Source of the DNA: Calvatia gigantea | Lineage: Eukaryota; Basidiomycota; Agaricomycetes; Agaricales; Lycoperdaceae | Reading direction: 5' to 3' | Assembly: GCA_025093985.1 (NCBI GenBank) | Contig: JACAAK010000010.1 | Coordinates: 1,389,501-1,453,500 of the forward strand | Length of the DNA stretch: 64,000 nt | Shown here: one piece after another, positions 47,433-59,446 of the stretch | Layout of the letters: the number at the start of each line of letters is the position of its first letter | Numbering within the stretch: position 1 is the stretch's first letter | Notes under the pieces: generated by a model | Database searches by the model: none | The model's input: only the letters and a program-made list of their open reading frames with translations | Told to the model about the DNA's origin: nothing | Made by a program: the position numbers and the translations under genes

Positions 47433-49574
47433 CGGGTTGACGGTCGTTTCTCGTGGTAAATTTGGGTACCAGTACCACGGGGTGGGTGGCTCCAACAGGC
47501 ACATCAACAGAAGATTGTATCAGTATCATAAGGTGCTAGAGGGATCAAATCCCTGTGTCACAATGACCAATGCAACGTCGAGTATGAAGTGATAAGTACA
47601 CGAGGCAGTCGATGATATCGATGATTCGATGATGAGCAAAAGGGGAGTAACACAAAGCCGCTTTGAGGCCTGTAGAGGCGTCAACTTTGAAAATAAGGTA
47701 TTTACGATATCGGAAGACGAAACTTGCCCATCTTCTGCTTGAGGGATGGTCGGTCGTTTCATTCAGTATCGCCGCGTGCATAGGCGCAGTGATGCTGGTC
47801 GGTGCTACCAGGATCCTGGGATGAACCTCGCGGACCTAGGAAGGTGTAATGTTTCTCAGAAGTCAATGATGTCAGACTCTGATCATGATCAGCCAGCCAT
47901 GATGAAAATAACCATCCTCGGTAAAAGCGTTCTGTCTCTAACGGTCAGAAGATTCCACCCCCCTGGACCGATTCTTGAAACACAGAATCCAGACTGATAT
48001 CCCAATTTCCACGCCAAAACACGAGATAATCCCGGTTTTCCTAACTGAAAACTCCTTAGACAGCCGCAAGGGGTGAAAGTCCCAGTGTTGGCCCACATTT
48101 CTCCTCGAGAATGTTTCCGGTAGGTTTGTTTCCTTCAGCGCGTGTCATCGGTAGCTCCTTGTGACAGTACATCGTGTGTTTGAAGGGCAGGTTCGCTCGT
48201 GCTGCTCTCTGGATTTTTTTTCGAGGATTCAATGGAAACTCGCATGCAATTATGTCTATCGCTTAGTAATAGAGACAGCAGTAATCAGAGAGGGTTGCCT
48301 CGAAAGTCCCATAGGAATCCTGAAGATGGTCAATGGATTAGGTTAATTACGCTTCGAAGCTTTTATGATAGACAACACGATGGGGTATTACCAGCTACAG
48401 CCTAGGTTAGAATAACCGGGAAAGACAAAGTTTTCAATGCATTAGTTTGTGGACTAATTCGGCTTAATTAATAGTAGGATCTTACGCCGCTTTGCTCGCG
48501 AATACCACAGCGCATTGAGCTCGTTTACTTTAGTTGAAGTCCTGAGCCAAGGATCGCGGGTGCGTGGTTCCTGGGTCGCCATGCACCTGACATTTTCCTA
48601 GGCAACGGTTGCGGACATTGGTTGCTACAATGTCTACAAATGCTGAGCCGGCAGTAATATCTAGTAATAAACAAGATTGTCGACCATCGCGGCAAGAATA
48701 TCTCGCTGCGGATCTTGAGCGTGACTTCAATTTAACCTACTCACTCAAATGATCATTGGCGTTCATTGATGGTGGGGGTTTACAAGTGAAAGAAATCTCG
48801 TCTGTGGGTGGAAGGAATCCCAACGTGAGCTTGTGGTGACCGGATCCTAAGGATTCCCTGTCCTTTTGCTGCGGTGCTACGTGTTTGAGGATCAGCTAGA
48901 AATTACAATCTTGATACCCCAAAATCCTTCCACTGCAATTGGGAAATCAATAGACTAGGCTTGATGAAGATACCAAGGACTGACTTAAGGTGAGATAGAC
49001 CCGGGTGGGTTCTGGGGGCGCCAGAATCCAGACACAAGGCGTCCAGGTGTTGAAAAATAATGAAATATGCGAGAATTAATACTCAACACGAAAGCAACCC
49101 AATCCACCGGTGTATTATATCTCGGGAGAAGCCCCCGAAATAGCAATATCAGGAGATTAATTGGATTGATACGCTATTCCCGTGGCATGTAAGACCAAAA
49201 TAAGGGCTCCGGTGGGACAGGGACTCAGGGAGTCAAGGTCTTGGCTAGACAGGCAGCTATCCGCCGGAACTCACATTATCCGTAGATTTACCCCCCTGTT
49301 TCCTATGGGAAAAGAAGGTACGGGCGAGGCAAACAACGGCAAGGTCGGTTAGGAGTAGTGGGATTGCTATTATCGACAAGCATACGGCGTGCTAAGTACT
49401 TTCTCAACCCAACCGGTTGACAGTCGCAATGATGGCGTAAAGTGAGCGGAGAGAAGGGCCCCATTCGAAACTTTGTCGAGAAAGAAGCTTCAGGTGGGTT
49501 GGTCAAACTGTTGGAGCTGTCGTTCCAGCAACATGGCGCGCGACCGAGGGGAAGGGGGGAGGGAGAGAGAATAT

Positions 49575-49737
49575 TCTTGTGGTAGAATTGTCAACGGGTA
49601 TTTCTGCTTCTATATCACGGAACCTTCATGGCCATAAGAAAGAGATGGGGGAAGTGCTCTTGTGGTGGAGGCGTCAGCAGATATTTCCGCCTGGACATCA
49701 TGGAGCCTCTCCGAAAGTGACTCCTCCATGGTTATAA
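49575..49737. repeat. diverged direct repeat, two units
   Basis: Units 49575-49636 and 49658-49737 share TCTTGTGGT(A/G)GA, a GTCA core, ATTTC(T/C)GC, ATCA(C/T)GGA(A/G)CCT and ATGG(C/T)(C/T)ATAA in the same order. The second unit carries an internal insertion. Confidence 0.55.
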
Positions 49738-49845
49738 ATTATTAGTTCCTCAGTGTTTTGAGAGTATCGGTTGATCGGGATAACAGGAGAAGAGCCAAAA
49801 AGGCGGGGATTGGTGGGGTAATATGCCAGTTAGTAGGCGAGCATA

Positions 49846-49880
49846 GCATTTGTGCGTGTTGCGAGCATTTGTGCGTGTTG
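49846..49880. repeat. 19-bp-period direct repeat
   Basis: GCATTTGTGCGTGTTG occurs perfectly at 49846-49861 and 49865-49880. Confidence 0.7.
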
Positions 49881-52191
49881 ATGTGGGGGACAGGGGCTCG
49901 CCGCATGGGGATGAACGTCGATGAACAGTGACTGTCACATGTTAAGCTTTGTCTGCCACTCCTCGCATCACCTCATGGTGTAGGTCAAACCGCGCGTTGA
50001 GTGCTTCTGTAAATTCGGACCCCATTCCAACGTAGATTGGACTACAATACGTCACAAGAGGAAACCTGATACGAAGATGTGGACATGCCAAAAGCTATAC
50101 TTTCTCGGGGCATCTTCTCATTGATATTTCCAAGGTTCGGGGAGTCATAAGATACCAGCGCCGCACAGGAAAGAATAAGCCAGAACGGCGGTAAGCGACA
50201 GATGTATGGAAGTGTGGTAAAACCCTAGAATTTAGCTTTCCGTCGTTCTCGTGTATTTGGCGTAGTGGTAGCGGTTCCACCCGAGAAGTTGCATCACGGC
50301 AAGAGCTTCTCATACATGTGCCAAAGCTTGGGTAGGAAATGTTTGTTTGTTGTTGTCAATAGCGTTGAATCTCACGACATCAATGGGTTGGTTGCTGGGG
50401 AAGCACAATGGAATTAAAGTGGAATGGCATTCGCAATTGAACATTGGATAGTTTAGACCTCACCTTCACATAACTATACATTTGGGATCGACTCTGGCGG
50501 CTATTGGGCGTCCGAGAGTGCCCATGACAAAGGCATCGCCTAATCTTCAAGACGCCTAACGACTGGGGGGTGTTTGATTACTGAAGTTTATCGACTAGCA
50601 GACCGAATCGCCTCTATCATAGGCTAGGATGGGTTGGCCTGAAGGGCGTGTCTTCCGACGTTTCATTCGCGCGGGCTTGGAGATCGTTACCAGGATCTGA
50701 ATTTCATAAAAAATTAGTTCTCGTGACAGAAGTGGTTGTTTGCTGAAACTTGCACATGAGAGTGATTTGGACCTGTTGGAAATTTGTCGTTTGAACAGAT
50801 GGGTTTATTGTCGAGGCGCAGGGCATCTGCGGGTGAACGCAGGGGACCATTTTATGAAGGTTGATGTGGGTAGTTATCGCCTCATGAGCAGCCCCAGTAT
50901 GTTATATTCGGAGTTTGCCAACCGGCTTGAGCGGATTGTGTCACCTACTTCACTTGTATCATCAATGCGCCCGCCAAGGCGGTTTAAGAAGGAAGTAACT
51001 ATGAACCACGAATGACACTTGGTATCCATCGCATGCCATGGAGATATTTGAAATTTAGGTTGTCCGCGGTAGCGAAATGTACAGAAGATGTACCCCCTCT
51101 TAGTATGTAGATCCATTTCGTTGGTACGAAAAGGGTAAAGGGAGGTGAAAGTTCCGTGGAATTGGACCCTAAGACGTGGCATTAATCAAAGATTCATAGG
51201 GTCCTGAGATCCATCCACGTCTGCCCTGGGAAGGCAATTAGGAAGGATTTTTCGATCCAGCGCCCGTGCATGGGATCCGGGGTCGTAGGGACGTCGTGCG
51301 TTGCACCAGAGCGTTTTCGATCTTCAGGCATTTATGGCGGGGTGGAAGCGGATAAATATGTTGGTCGTGTCTGGCAGAATGCACTCTTCAATTTCAAACC
51401 AACTGCGACGAGAACCAAGGTTTCAAGCCACGTGATCCAAGCGCCCGAGGCCGGCAGACTTCCCCTCCTCAATCAATGTTTTTCTTCCATCTTTATAGTG
51501 CCATTGGCACTCGACAGTGATCTACCAGCTTCCCGGATTACAGCTATGCCAACAGGTTACAAGAACATGTCCACAGCTAAGCGAATGGTGCCTTAACTCT
51601 CTTCCATCCCGGGTCCGAACTCATCTGTACTCATTTCATTTTGTGCAAAGTAGGGAATTGGATTTACTGGCACACTTGGGGTGGCCCTCGTTCTACTCTA
51701 CGTGGCAAAACGCAATATTTCATTGAAACGGAAAGCTGAATTGGGCGAGTATCGTTTGGGTAAGGAGCTCCTTTTTATGACTTTCTTGGAGACCTCACCT
51801 GACTCAATGTAGAAGCACAGAAATCTGAACAGGGGTCGATAGGATTGGGGAAAGCGGGGCCGCAACCTTAAGTAAAGGAAGGAGGTCACATCTTACATTC
51901 AGACGCTCTTTCCGGAGGATCCACACCACAATCCATTTCGCTCGACAGGAGTCCTTCCTTTTGAAGAGGACTTATACGGCCTGATTGAACTAGGTCTTGG
52001 TGGTCCACGAGGTGTCGTTGTACCTTGCCGAGGCTGCTCGCCCGTAAACCTGGAGAGATGGAAACATAAATACTTATGTTTCGGAAATGACCTCAATGTT
52101 AATCCTCCGTTCTTGAGCTTTGGTTGTGATTCCCCCAAATCTAAGACACACGCCCTCTTTCCATCTTTGTCCTGCAATCTTTACAGAAGTA

Positions 52192-52502
52192 ATGTGGGTA
52201 ATGTGGACGTCGCGTCATATACCGAGGGGTCGTTTTACGCCGAAAGGCGAGCCCTCGCCGCCACCTCCACATGTTGGCAGGGTATGTAGCGTTATTCTTC
52301 ATTTTTGGATTGTACTAATAATGATGTGGTTTTTGGTAGACTCTCCTCATTGGAGGTGTGGTTGTTTTAGCGGGATTGAGTGGTTTCTATCTCAACATGT
52401 TGCGTAACAAGCGGAAGCAGGAGCGGGACGGGACGAATCCTATCTGTGAGCTGTTCGTCTCTCTTTTTGTCGTTCGGTTCCTCAGACAATACCGGCAGAT
52501 GA
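52192..52502 (+). CDS. ~70-aa single-pass membrane protein, possibly mitochondrial
   Basis: Exons 52192-52281, 52340-52445, 52486-52502 with canonical introns (GTATGT...GGTAG, GTGAGC...CTCAG); 70 aa, or 67 aa from the second in-frame ATG at 52201. A basic, Pro-rich N-terminus (TSRHIPRGRFTPKGEPSPPP) leads to one hydrophobic helix (TLLIGGVVVLAGLSGFYLNM), then a charged tail (NKRKQERDGTNPIYNTGR). The intron 1 join sits right before the helix. The alternative frame of exon 3 (IPADEQVIARVGTKP onward) is open for ~50 codons, so a longer product is possible if one base is in error. Family not recognised. Confidence 0.5.
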
Positions 52503-53005
52503 ACAAGTCATTGCACGTGTTGGAACAAAACCTGTTGCACTGGATGATAGCAACACACTGCCCAGCGCAGCCTCTCAATTACGCGGGTCAACCGTGCCGA
52601 ATCACACGAAAGGGCATGACTCGAAACGGGGTCGGTTTTTTTGAATATTGGACATTGAAGTTTGTGATGTATCCCTGTCCACTCCGCAACATGGAGTGAG
52701 GGACACCGCTTGTAGGATTGGCTCTTAGTCTTCGGACTGTGCTGCGGGTTATGACGAGAAGAAATAATGGTTGGACAGACTACTGTTGAAGTAAATTATT
52801 GTTTATGAAGTGTTACCGCTCTTGAAGCTCGAAGCTCGGACTTGGCTGTTCATGACAAGCGCCCCAGGCGTGTAAATGCACGTGACGACGTGCCCCTTTC
52901 TTCCCGATGGACCGGGACGAGGCGTGGTGGGTCTATCCACGCCAACTCTCGAAACTTCAGAACCCTTCGACGTTTTAACTCCAAGAGAGGGATACTTTGA
53001 ATCCA
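52503..53005. other. intergenic region upstream of SDH5
   Basis: 503 bp holding the 3' UTR of the small membrane gene and the promoter of the SDH assembly factor. A (GAAGCTC)2 pair occurs near 52,825-52,837. No other gene. Confidence 0.4.
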
Positions 53006-53563
53006 ATGCTACACCTAATTCGAAATGTCGCATGCCGCTCCATTTCTACGCCAGCCGTACGAAATATCTCAACAACAGTGCGAAGGGCAAAAGACCCGTG
53101 GCCCCTTCCTCACACTCCAGAACACCTTGCTTCCACAACAACGCCTTCAGGTACACCTCCACCGATGCCCCTCCCCCGTCCGGGTGAACCTGTCGAACAA
53201 CTACGTGCACGTTTGGTGTATCAGTCACGGAAACGCGGAACCCTCGAGTCCGATCTTCTCCTAAGTACATTTGCGAGGGATAGTTTGGGTTCTATGACAG
53301 AGGCTGAGCTGAAGGAATATGACAAGGTACGTCTCGCTTAGTCCATATGAATCCAAAGGAAACGTGTTGACTCGAGTTTACAATGAATGAATTGGACATA
53401 GTTGTTGGATGAACCAGATTGGGACATCTATTATTGGTGTACCGGGGAGAGGGCGCCTCCAGCTCGGTGGGCAAATACAGAACTGTTGGGGAAGTTGAGG
53501 GTGCACGCGCGCAATGAGGGGAAGGTCATCAGGAAAATGCCTGACCTTTCGTTCATGAATTAA
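53006..53563 (+). CDS. SDH5: succinate dehydrogenase assembly factor 2 (SDHAF2/Sdh5)
   Basis: Mitochondrial matrix factor that helps attach FAD covalently to the SDHA flavoprotein of complex II. Exons 53006-53326 and 53402-53563 (intron GTACGT...ACATAG), 160 aa. The start [20 protein letters not shown] is a typical basic matrix-targeting sequence. The core motif is [19 protein letters not shown] followed by LLSTFA, then the conserved [17 protein letters not shown] segment across the intron, and a basic C-terminus. The frame has in-frame codons upstream but no earlier ATG, so 53006 is chosen. Length and motif order match the family and the frame is clean. Confidence 0.95.
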
Positions 53564-54078
53564 TTGTGTAAAAGTATGTTATTGGGACTAATCGCGTACA
53601 GGATGCGGTAATTATTAAACAGCTGTGCGCCAACGAAGCTAGAAGTTGGGTCTGGATATGCATCGGATATCCCACCGGGAAAATTTTCGGAAGCTAATCT
53701 TCAGACTTTAGTAGTGTCTATGCGTCGATAAATCACTAGAAGTTATGTGCTCCTGGCTTGTTTCTTGCAAAAATCCCGTTTCTTGTGTGGCACATAATAC
53801 GTACACCGGCAGCGGGTCTGTGTACATAAGGGGAGCGTGTGAATATTGAGGAAGACTTTGCAAGGTCTTTTTGTCGGCAACAACATCCATCCATTTCTTG
53901 CTCTCAAACCAACACCATCATCGTTCGCAACAGCAACAATCGCTCAAACAACATCCTTGCCCCTCACGACCTGCAACAACCACATAAGTACTGCACTCGT
54001 CTAGCTAGGCATCGACCAAACTCTCGCCCCCACCCGAAGACACGTTTCCCCCCGTCCCCTCCATCTAAACCAAGCACC
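53564..54078. promoter_or_regulatory. DHH1 upstream region and leader
   Basis: From about 53,880 to the DHH1 ATG the plus strand is rich in CAA/ACC and CT, poor in G, and has no ATG: an unstructured leader without upstream start codons, in line with strong translation. Confidence 0.45.
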
Positions 54079-55842
54079 ATGTCTCAAGCAGCACCTTCCT
54101 CATCATCAAAGTGGGTATTCCTCATATCAAACTCATTTCTTGATTGTAACTGACTGGGCGCGCCACGTCAACAGTTCCAGCAACACCCCTCACGACTCCT
54201 CTTGGAAAGCCGGTCTGCGTCCTACCGCCAAAAGATATGCGGCCACAGACCGAAGATGTAACTGCCACCAAAGGCCTCGAATTCGAGGACATGAACCTCC
54301 GACGCGAGCTTCTGATGGGGATTTTCGAAGCAGGATTCGAAAAACCATCCCCTATCCAGGAAGAAGCTATCCCCATTGCTCTGACTAAACGCGACGTCCT
54401 CGCCCGTGCCAAAAACGGCACCGGTAAAACCGCCGCTTTCGTTATTCCCTCTCTTCAACAGATTGATATCAACAAACCAAAGATTCAGGCATTACTCCTG
54501 GTCCCTACGCGAGAGCTGGCCTTGCAGACCTCGCAGGTCTGTAAGAATCTCGGAAAACATATGGGCCTGCAAGTCATGGTCACTACCGGTGGAACTACGC
54601 TCAAGGACGATATTTTACGTCTCTCAGAGACTGTGCATGTCCTTGTCGGGACGCCGGGTCGTATATTAGACCTTGCTGGCAAGAATGTCGCCGATCTCAG
54701 CGAATGTCCAGTTTTCGTCATGGACGAGGCAGACAAGTTGCTTTCACCAGAATTTGCGCCGGTGATGGAACAACTATTGTCGTTCATGTCTACAGATCGC
54801 CAAGTCATGTTGTTCAGCGCAACTTTCCCAATGATTGTTAAGGATTTCAAGGTGAGCAATAAGTATAGTGTGAAGGCCGAGCAAGCGCTTATCATGATTC
54901 AGGACAAACACATGCGCTCACCATATGAAATCAACCTCATGGATGAGCTTACCCTCCGCGGTGTTACGCAATATTACGCCTATGTCGAAGAGCGACAAAA
55001 GGTTCATTGTCTTAATACTCTCTTCTCCAAGGTGTGTTTTCTGCGTGGTGATTGTGCGCCCCTTATAACTTGACATTGTTTTTGAATAGCTTCAAATTAA
55101 TCAGTCCATCATTTTCTGCAATTCCACCAACCGAGTCGAACTCTTGGCCAAGAAAGTCACCGAGTTGGGCTATTCGTGTTTCTACTCACACGCCAAAATG
55201 CTCCAATCCCACCGCAATCGCGTCTTCCACGATTTCCGAAACGGCGTCTGCCGCAACCTTGTCTGCTCTGACCTCCTGACACGTGGTATCGATATCCAAG
55301 CTGTCAACGTGGTGATCAACTTTGATTTCCCGAAGAACAGCGAGACTTATTTGCATCGCATTGGTCGCTCTGGGCGATTTGGCCATCTTGGTCTGGCGAT
55401 CAACCTGGTTACATACGAAGACAGGTTCAATCTGTATAAGATTGAGCAGGAACTCGGAACAGAAATTCAGCCCATCCCCCAAACCATCGACCGCGGATTA
55501 TACGTGGCGCCTAATGCCACTGACGACAATCACCAAAGACCCCAACAACAACAACAACAACAACAACAGAGGCCACAACCCGTTTCTGCTGCTGCCCCTG
55601 CCTCAGTTCCCGCCACTGCTCCCGCCCAGCCTCAAGTTCAGAGGACTGGCCCTTCCGCTCCCTCTCACATCCCGCAGCAGCCACAGTTCCAACAGTCTAT
55701 GCCCATACCCATTGCCCAACAACCGGTCTACAATGGCCAAGGTCCCATGAGGCCAAATGGTGGCCTACCTCCTCAAGCTCAACTGCGTGGTCAGCAAGCA
55801 TACCGCGGTGGAGTACCCGGCGGTGTCCCCGTGGGCCGATGA
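54079..55842 (+). CDS. DHH1: ATP-dependent RNA helicase DHH1 (DDX6 family)
   Basis: Cytoplasmic DEAD-box protein that represses translation and activates decapping; P-body component. Exons 54079-54110, 54175-54851, 54903-55031, 55090-55842; 529 aa if one extra A in AAAA (54230-54233) is ignored. That reading restores [20 protein letters not shown], matching the family's W-K-x-x-L...K-D-x-R-P-Q-T block; the literal frame stops nearby. Motifs: Q motif [21 protein letters not shown] (89-96), [20 protein letters not shown] (194-197), [44 protein letters not shown]. The C-terminal tail is Gln/Pro/Ala-rich with a run of nine Gln. The 51-nt intron 54852-54902 is a multiple of three and has no stop, so retention would insert 17 residues. 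Confidence 0.96.
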
Positions 55843-56457
55843 GGCCAAGAACGCGAGGGAATGCACACCGTTCGCTTGGTTCCTGAAGTGACTTTCTACA
55901 ACTGACACTAGACTTTCTGACATATTCAACGTTCCTTACCCCACCTGCATCAGTCATACCAACCCCCACTATCTTTTTCAACCTCGATGGTTCCGCCGCT
56001 GCTCTGTCCAGCCCCCACAAGTGATCGATGTGATATCGATACCTTACCCCCCTCGTTTCCCTCTTTTCCGTTTGACAAATCAAGTCGACCGTGATGAATT
56101 GTATCAATTGTCTGGTATTTTCGTTCGCTCGCTCGTAACCAACCTCGCCTGTATATCCAACCCTCCGTTTGTTAGTTTAAATCTGATGCATAGCCTATCT
56201 TTCTATATTGATTGTCTTTTGGTGATGCGGGTTTTGGGGGTATGTTTGGTAGTCTAGGGTAATAGTTTGTAGAGGTGTGCTTGGTGTGGAGAGGGTTGTA
56301 TCAGTCGGGGTCAAATAAACGATGCAATGTTCTCCACCGACTTTTGGGCGCTGTTGAGCGCTTCTGTTCTGTTCTGATTGTTACCGTGGGCATTTAAAAA
56401 TTCCAATATTCAAGTTCGCAATCAGCAACGACGTTTGCAATTCTTTGATGTATCACG
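55843..56457. other. DHH1 3' UTR and glycosyltransferase promoter
   Basis: 615 bp. AAATAAAC near 56,313 could be a polyadenylation signal. T-rich stretches are common. No gene. Confidence 0.4.
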
Positions 56458-57937
56458 ATGCCACCAAGCGCAGATTATGAACGACTGCCCATGTACGCCT
56501 CTTCGCGCTCACGTCCCGCTAGGAACCGTTTGCTAACAAATACATACTCCGTCGCCGCCCACCTCGACCACCACCCATCCAGGTCTCGACCTCGCTCACC
56601 AAAATTGACAACATCCTCTGCCTCACGACACTGCAACGTATGCGGCCTCTTCACCCTCCCAGGCTTGCGCACAACGCGTATCTTGAAATACATCCTACCA
56701 CTAACACTCCTCGTCTTACTCTACCTGTTATTCGTATATGAGCCGCACATAGAGCTGGCGTTCTATGCAAGACCATGGATTAAACAAGAAATTCACAAGC
56801 TCGAACCACTTTCTGGATCATGTTTTAACCCGCAGCGAGTGAGCTCGAAGTACAACATGTCAGAATACGTGTATGGCCCGAAGCAGAGGGAGGTGCAGGC
56901 GGGGTTACCGCTGAAATTTGGGATGGACTGTTACAACTTTGCGGGTACAATTCAATCCAACAACCAAGAGCTCTCTCCGGTAACAACCTCGGCGGCAGAA
57001 AGGACGGTGTTCCACACGTATTGGCGCGTCGACCTTGCGTCATTTGGTCGTCGGCAGGAGTGGATGATTAAAAGCTACTTTGCGACACAAGATTTGGACA
57101 GGACGCAGCTCATTTTGTGGTCGAACGGCGATATGAGCGAGAATGAAATCTTGCAGGAATATCTTCAGAGGTACCCTCATGCGTTCGCTCTCAGGGTTGT
57201 GGATATCGACAAACTTGCGAGAGGAACCGCGCTGGAGGGGAGTAAACTCTTGCACTTGAAAGACCGCAGGGCGTGGTTGGATGGAGATTTGATCCGGCTG
57301 TTGTTGCTGTGGAACTATGGAGGCGTGTGGATGGATATGGACTCGCTGTTCACGAGAGATTTCGAGCCGCTGCTAGAACATGAGTTCGTTACGCAGTGGG
57401 ATTGCTATGGTCCGTATATATTATCCTTCGGCCCGTACAGACATACACATACTAATGTTTCTTTCTTTCTGTATAGATAAACCATACTCTCCCTTCAATG
57501 GGGCCCTCCTCCGCTTCCGTGAACACTCCCCATACCTCTGCGAAGCGTTCCACATAATGGCAACATCCACCCCTCCCCGCCCAAAGTCAACAGACTGGGG
57601 CGCCATACTTTACCTGAAACTGTGGCGAAGGCTCGTCGTTGACGGGATACCGCCCTTCAAAGTCTTGCCCTTTTGCTTCAATGATGGCCGCTCGTGTCGA
57701 CTAGACAACAGGTTACCAGACCCGTTCATCCCGGATCGCAAGGACGGCAGTTGGACAGAGGGTATGGGAGTGGAGGAAGGCGGGGGGCTAGACAAGGTGC
57801 TGCAGAAAATTTTTGCGGTTCACTTGCACAATCAGTGGGATAAGGATTTCCCGAAAGACGGATGGGTGGATAGGCTACTGTTGAAGAGGTATGATGGGAT
57901 TCTGAGGTTAAAAAAGGCTGGTGTTCATGCACAGTAG
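56458..57937 (+). CDS. type II membrane glycosyltransferase, GT32-like (DXD)
   Basis: Two exons, 56458-57409 and 57477-57937 (intron GTCCGT...TATAG), 470 aa, clean frame. A basic cytosolic tail is followed by one membrane helix at ~75-95 (the signal anchor) and a lumenal catalytic domain, typical of a Golgi enzyme. The FHTYWRVDL segment, the LILWSNGDMSENE block and LIRLLLLWNYGGVWMDMD with the DXD metal/nucleotide-sugar site at residues 293-295 match the Gly_transf_sug (PF04488) type. The second exon holds NGALLRF and the HLHNQW segment near the C-terminus, a His/Trp block often seen in such enzymes. Donor and acceptor sugars cannot be read from sequence; family members include alpha-1,6-mannosyl and alpha-1,4-glycosyl transferases. 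Confidence 0.88.
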
Positions 57938-59446
57938 GAGGTGTTTAATCTTTTCGCAATTTATAGAGTACCTAATTGTTATCTTTGTCGGGTATATACA
58001 TGTTTCTAAGTGGCCATGGGAATTTCGATCCTTCGATTTGAGCTACCATCTCAACGCAACCAAACTCCTATCACCTTTGAACCTGCTACAGACAGAGCTG
58101 ACGGGTGCCCCAACAGGAATGATGATGATGATGCAGAGTCTCCCGTAGCTCGGCGACATGCAGCCGTCTGTCAGGAGTTTACCCGAAGGGGGCCATCTTT
58201 CAATCTCGATACGCATCTCCAAGGTTTGTAGGCTTCTGACTCACAAAACGTTAGGTGACCACCAAACATAGTCTCCTGTGCAACGGCGTGATAAGCTTTT
58301 ACTCACCCTGTATTTATGGATGACCCCACGCAGCCTGAGGTTAACCGTTAAACCCAGCCAAGAAGGGACACCGTAGGCCACAATGCGGTATCTTTGGGGG
58401 TGGCCGAGGTACAAAGAATCATTGGGAATCTCGATTCAAGGGTACAAGACTTCATTCGAGGTACTGGCGTAGAGTGGCGCCGCACGCTGTTGCCCGTGCT
58501 ACAAGCATGGGGTATTGGCCCAATTCACGGCCGCCTGGAGAGGGCATTCCTTCTTCTTGACTTCGCGAAAAGATCAGGGGACTTTCCTTTGACCTTGTCA
58601 CCGTCAACTTCGTAATCAAACGGACACTTTACTTCCCCAATTATTTAATATTTAGGCTGATTTCCTGGAAACTTTCCATTGAACACAAACTTTTACTTGC
58701 AACAGGCTTCACGCTTCAATATCAGTATGCTTACATGTAACAGATCCCGGCGACCCCTCACTTGATCGGCCTCTATACCGAATGCCTCGTAGCATGGCGC
58801 ATAGGGCGTTCATCTACCTAGATTAAATCCACGCAGGACCGTTTTCGACTAGGAAACGATGATCACTTTGAAGAAGCCCGTAGCAGCCCACTCACACACA
58901 TCTTCCTCCTTCCGTAATCCCACCATCCCTCTGTGTTGTCGATATTCAGAAACTCGATTATCAAGCTTTTGGTGTTGTCACTTCACTGGTTCGCCTGGTT
59001 CGGTAGGGTTGATGAGAACCAGGTGCCGGCAAGGAAACCAAGCTAATATGGAACGTCTAGTATTTCAGTAATGCGTACCTTTTACCATGCGGGCTCCAAC
59101 AAGAATCTGGTACGACTACTAAGCGGGAATTGCGGGTTTTCGCAGCTGTGACAGATTGGTGTTCTCATAACTTTGCACCGAATCGCACCCCAAGGAGTTG
59201 GGCGGCCGTCCCAACTTCGTTGACTTGCTTAGGGCATGTGGCTTGTAGTAGTGTATTCCGGCCAACAAATGCCGCTCTTCTATCGGATATTCTCCTTTGC
59301 TTACGGCCATATGTGCTCGTCTCGTGCGCGAGCTTTTGGACATTATGCTTGACCGTGTCGTCAGTCACTTTATTCTTCCTAAATCTAATAGGTAGCATCG
59401 ATCAAGACATGAATGTGCAGGGCTAGGAACTCGCAATTCCGTTCCA
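57938..59446. other. intergenic, convergent 3' ends
   Basis: 1.5 kb between the stop of the glycosyltransferase and the stop of MAK5 on the other strand. Frames of up to 98 codons are present but have no motifs or splice structure. A GATGATGATGATG run lies near 58,120. Confidence 0.45.

Larger units (their letters stand above)
39337..52191. other. ~12.9-kb stretch with no supportable gene
   Basis: The longest frames are about 75-140 codons, on both strands, with no shared motifs, exon-like structure or helicase, kinase, reverse-transcriptase or transposase signatures that I could see. Small direct repeats occur (47,409-47,431; 49,575-49,737; 49,846-49,880). There is no long tandem array, no telomere repeat and no rRNA. 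It may be fully worn transposon DNA, a regional non-coding domain, or hold small genes I cannot recognise. Confidence 0.5.

Noticed and set aside
54111..54209. Alternative DHH1 splice (donor 54115, acceptor AAAG at 54209) that avoids the indel
   Set aside because: It keeps the frame but discards the [11 protein letters not shown] block that matches the family N-terminus.
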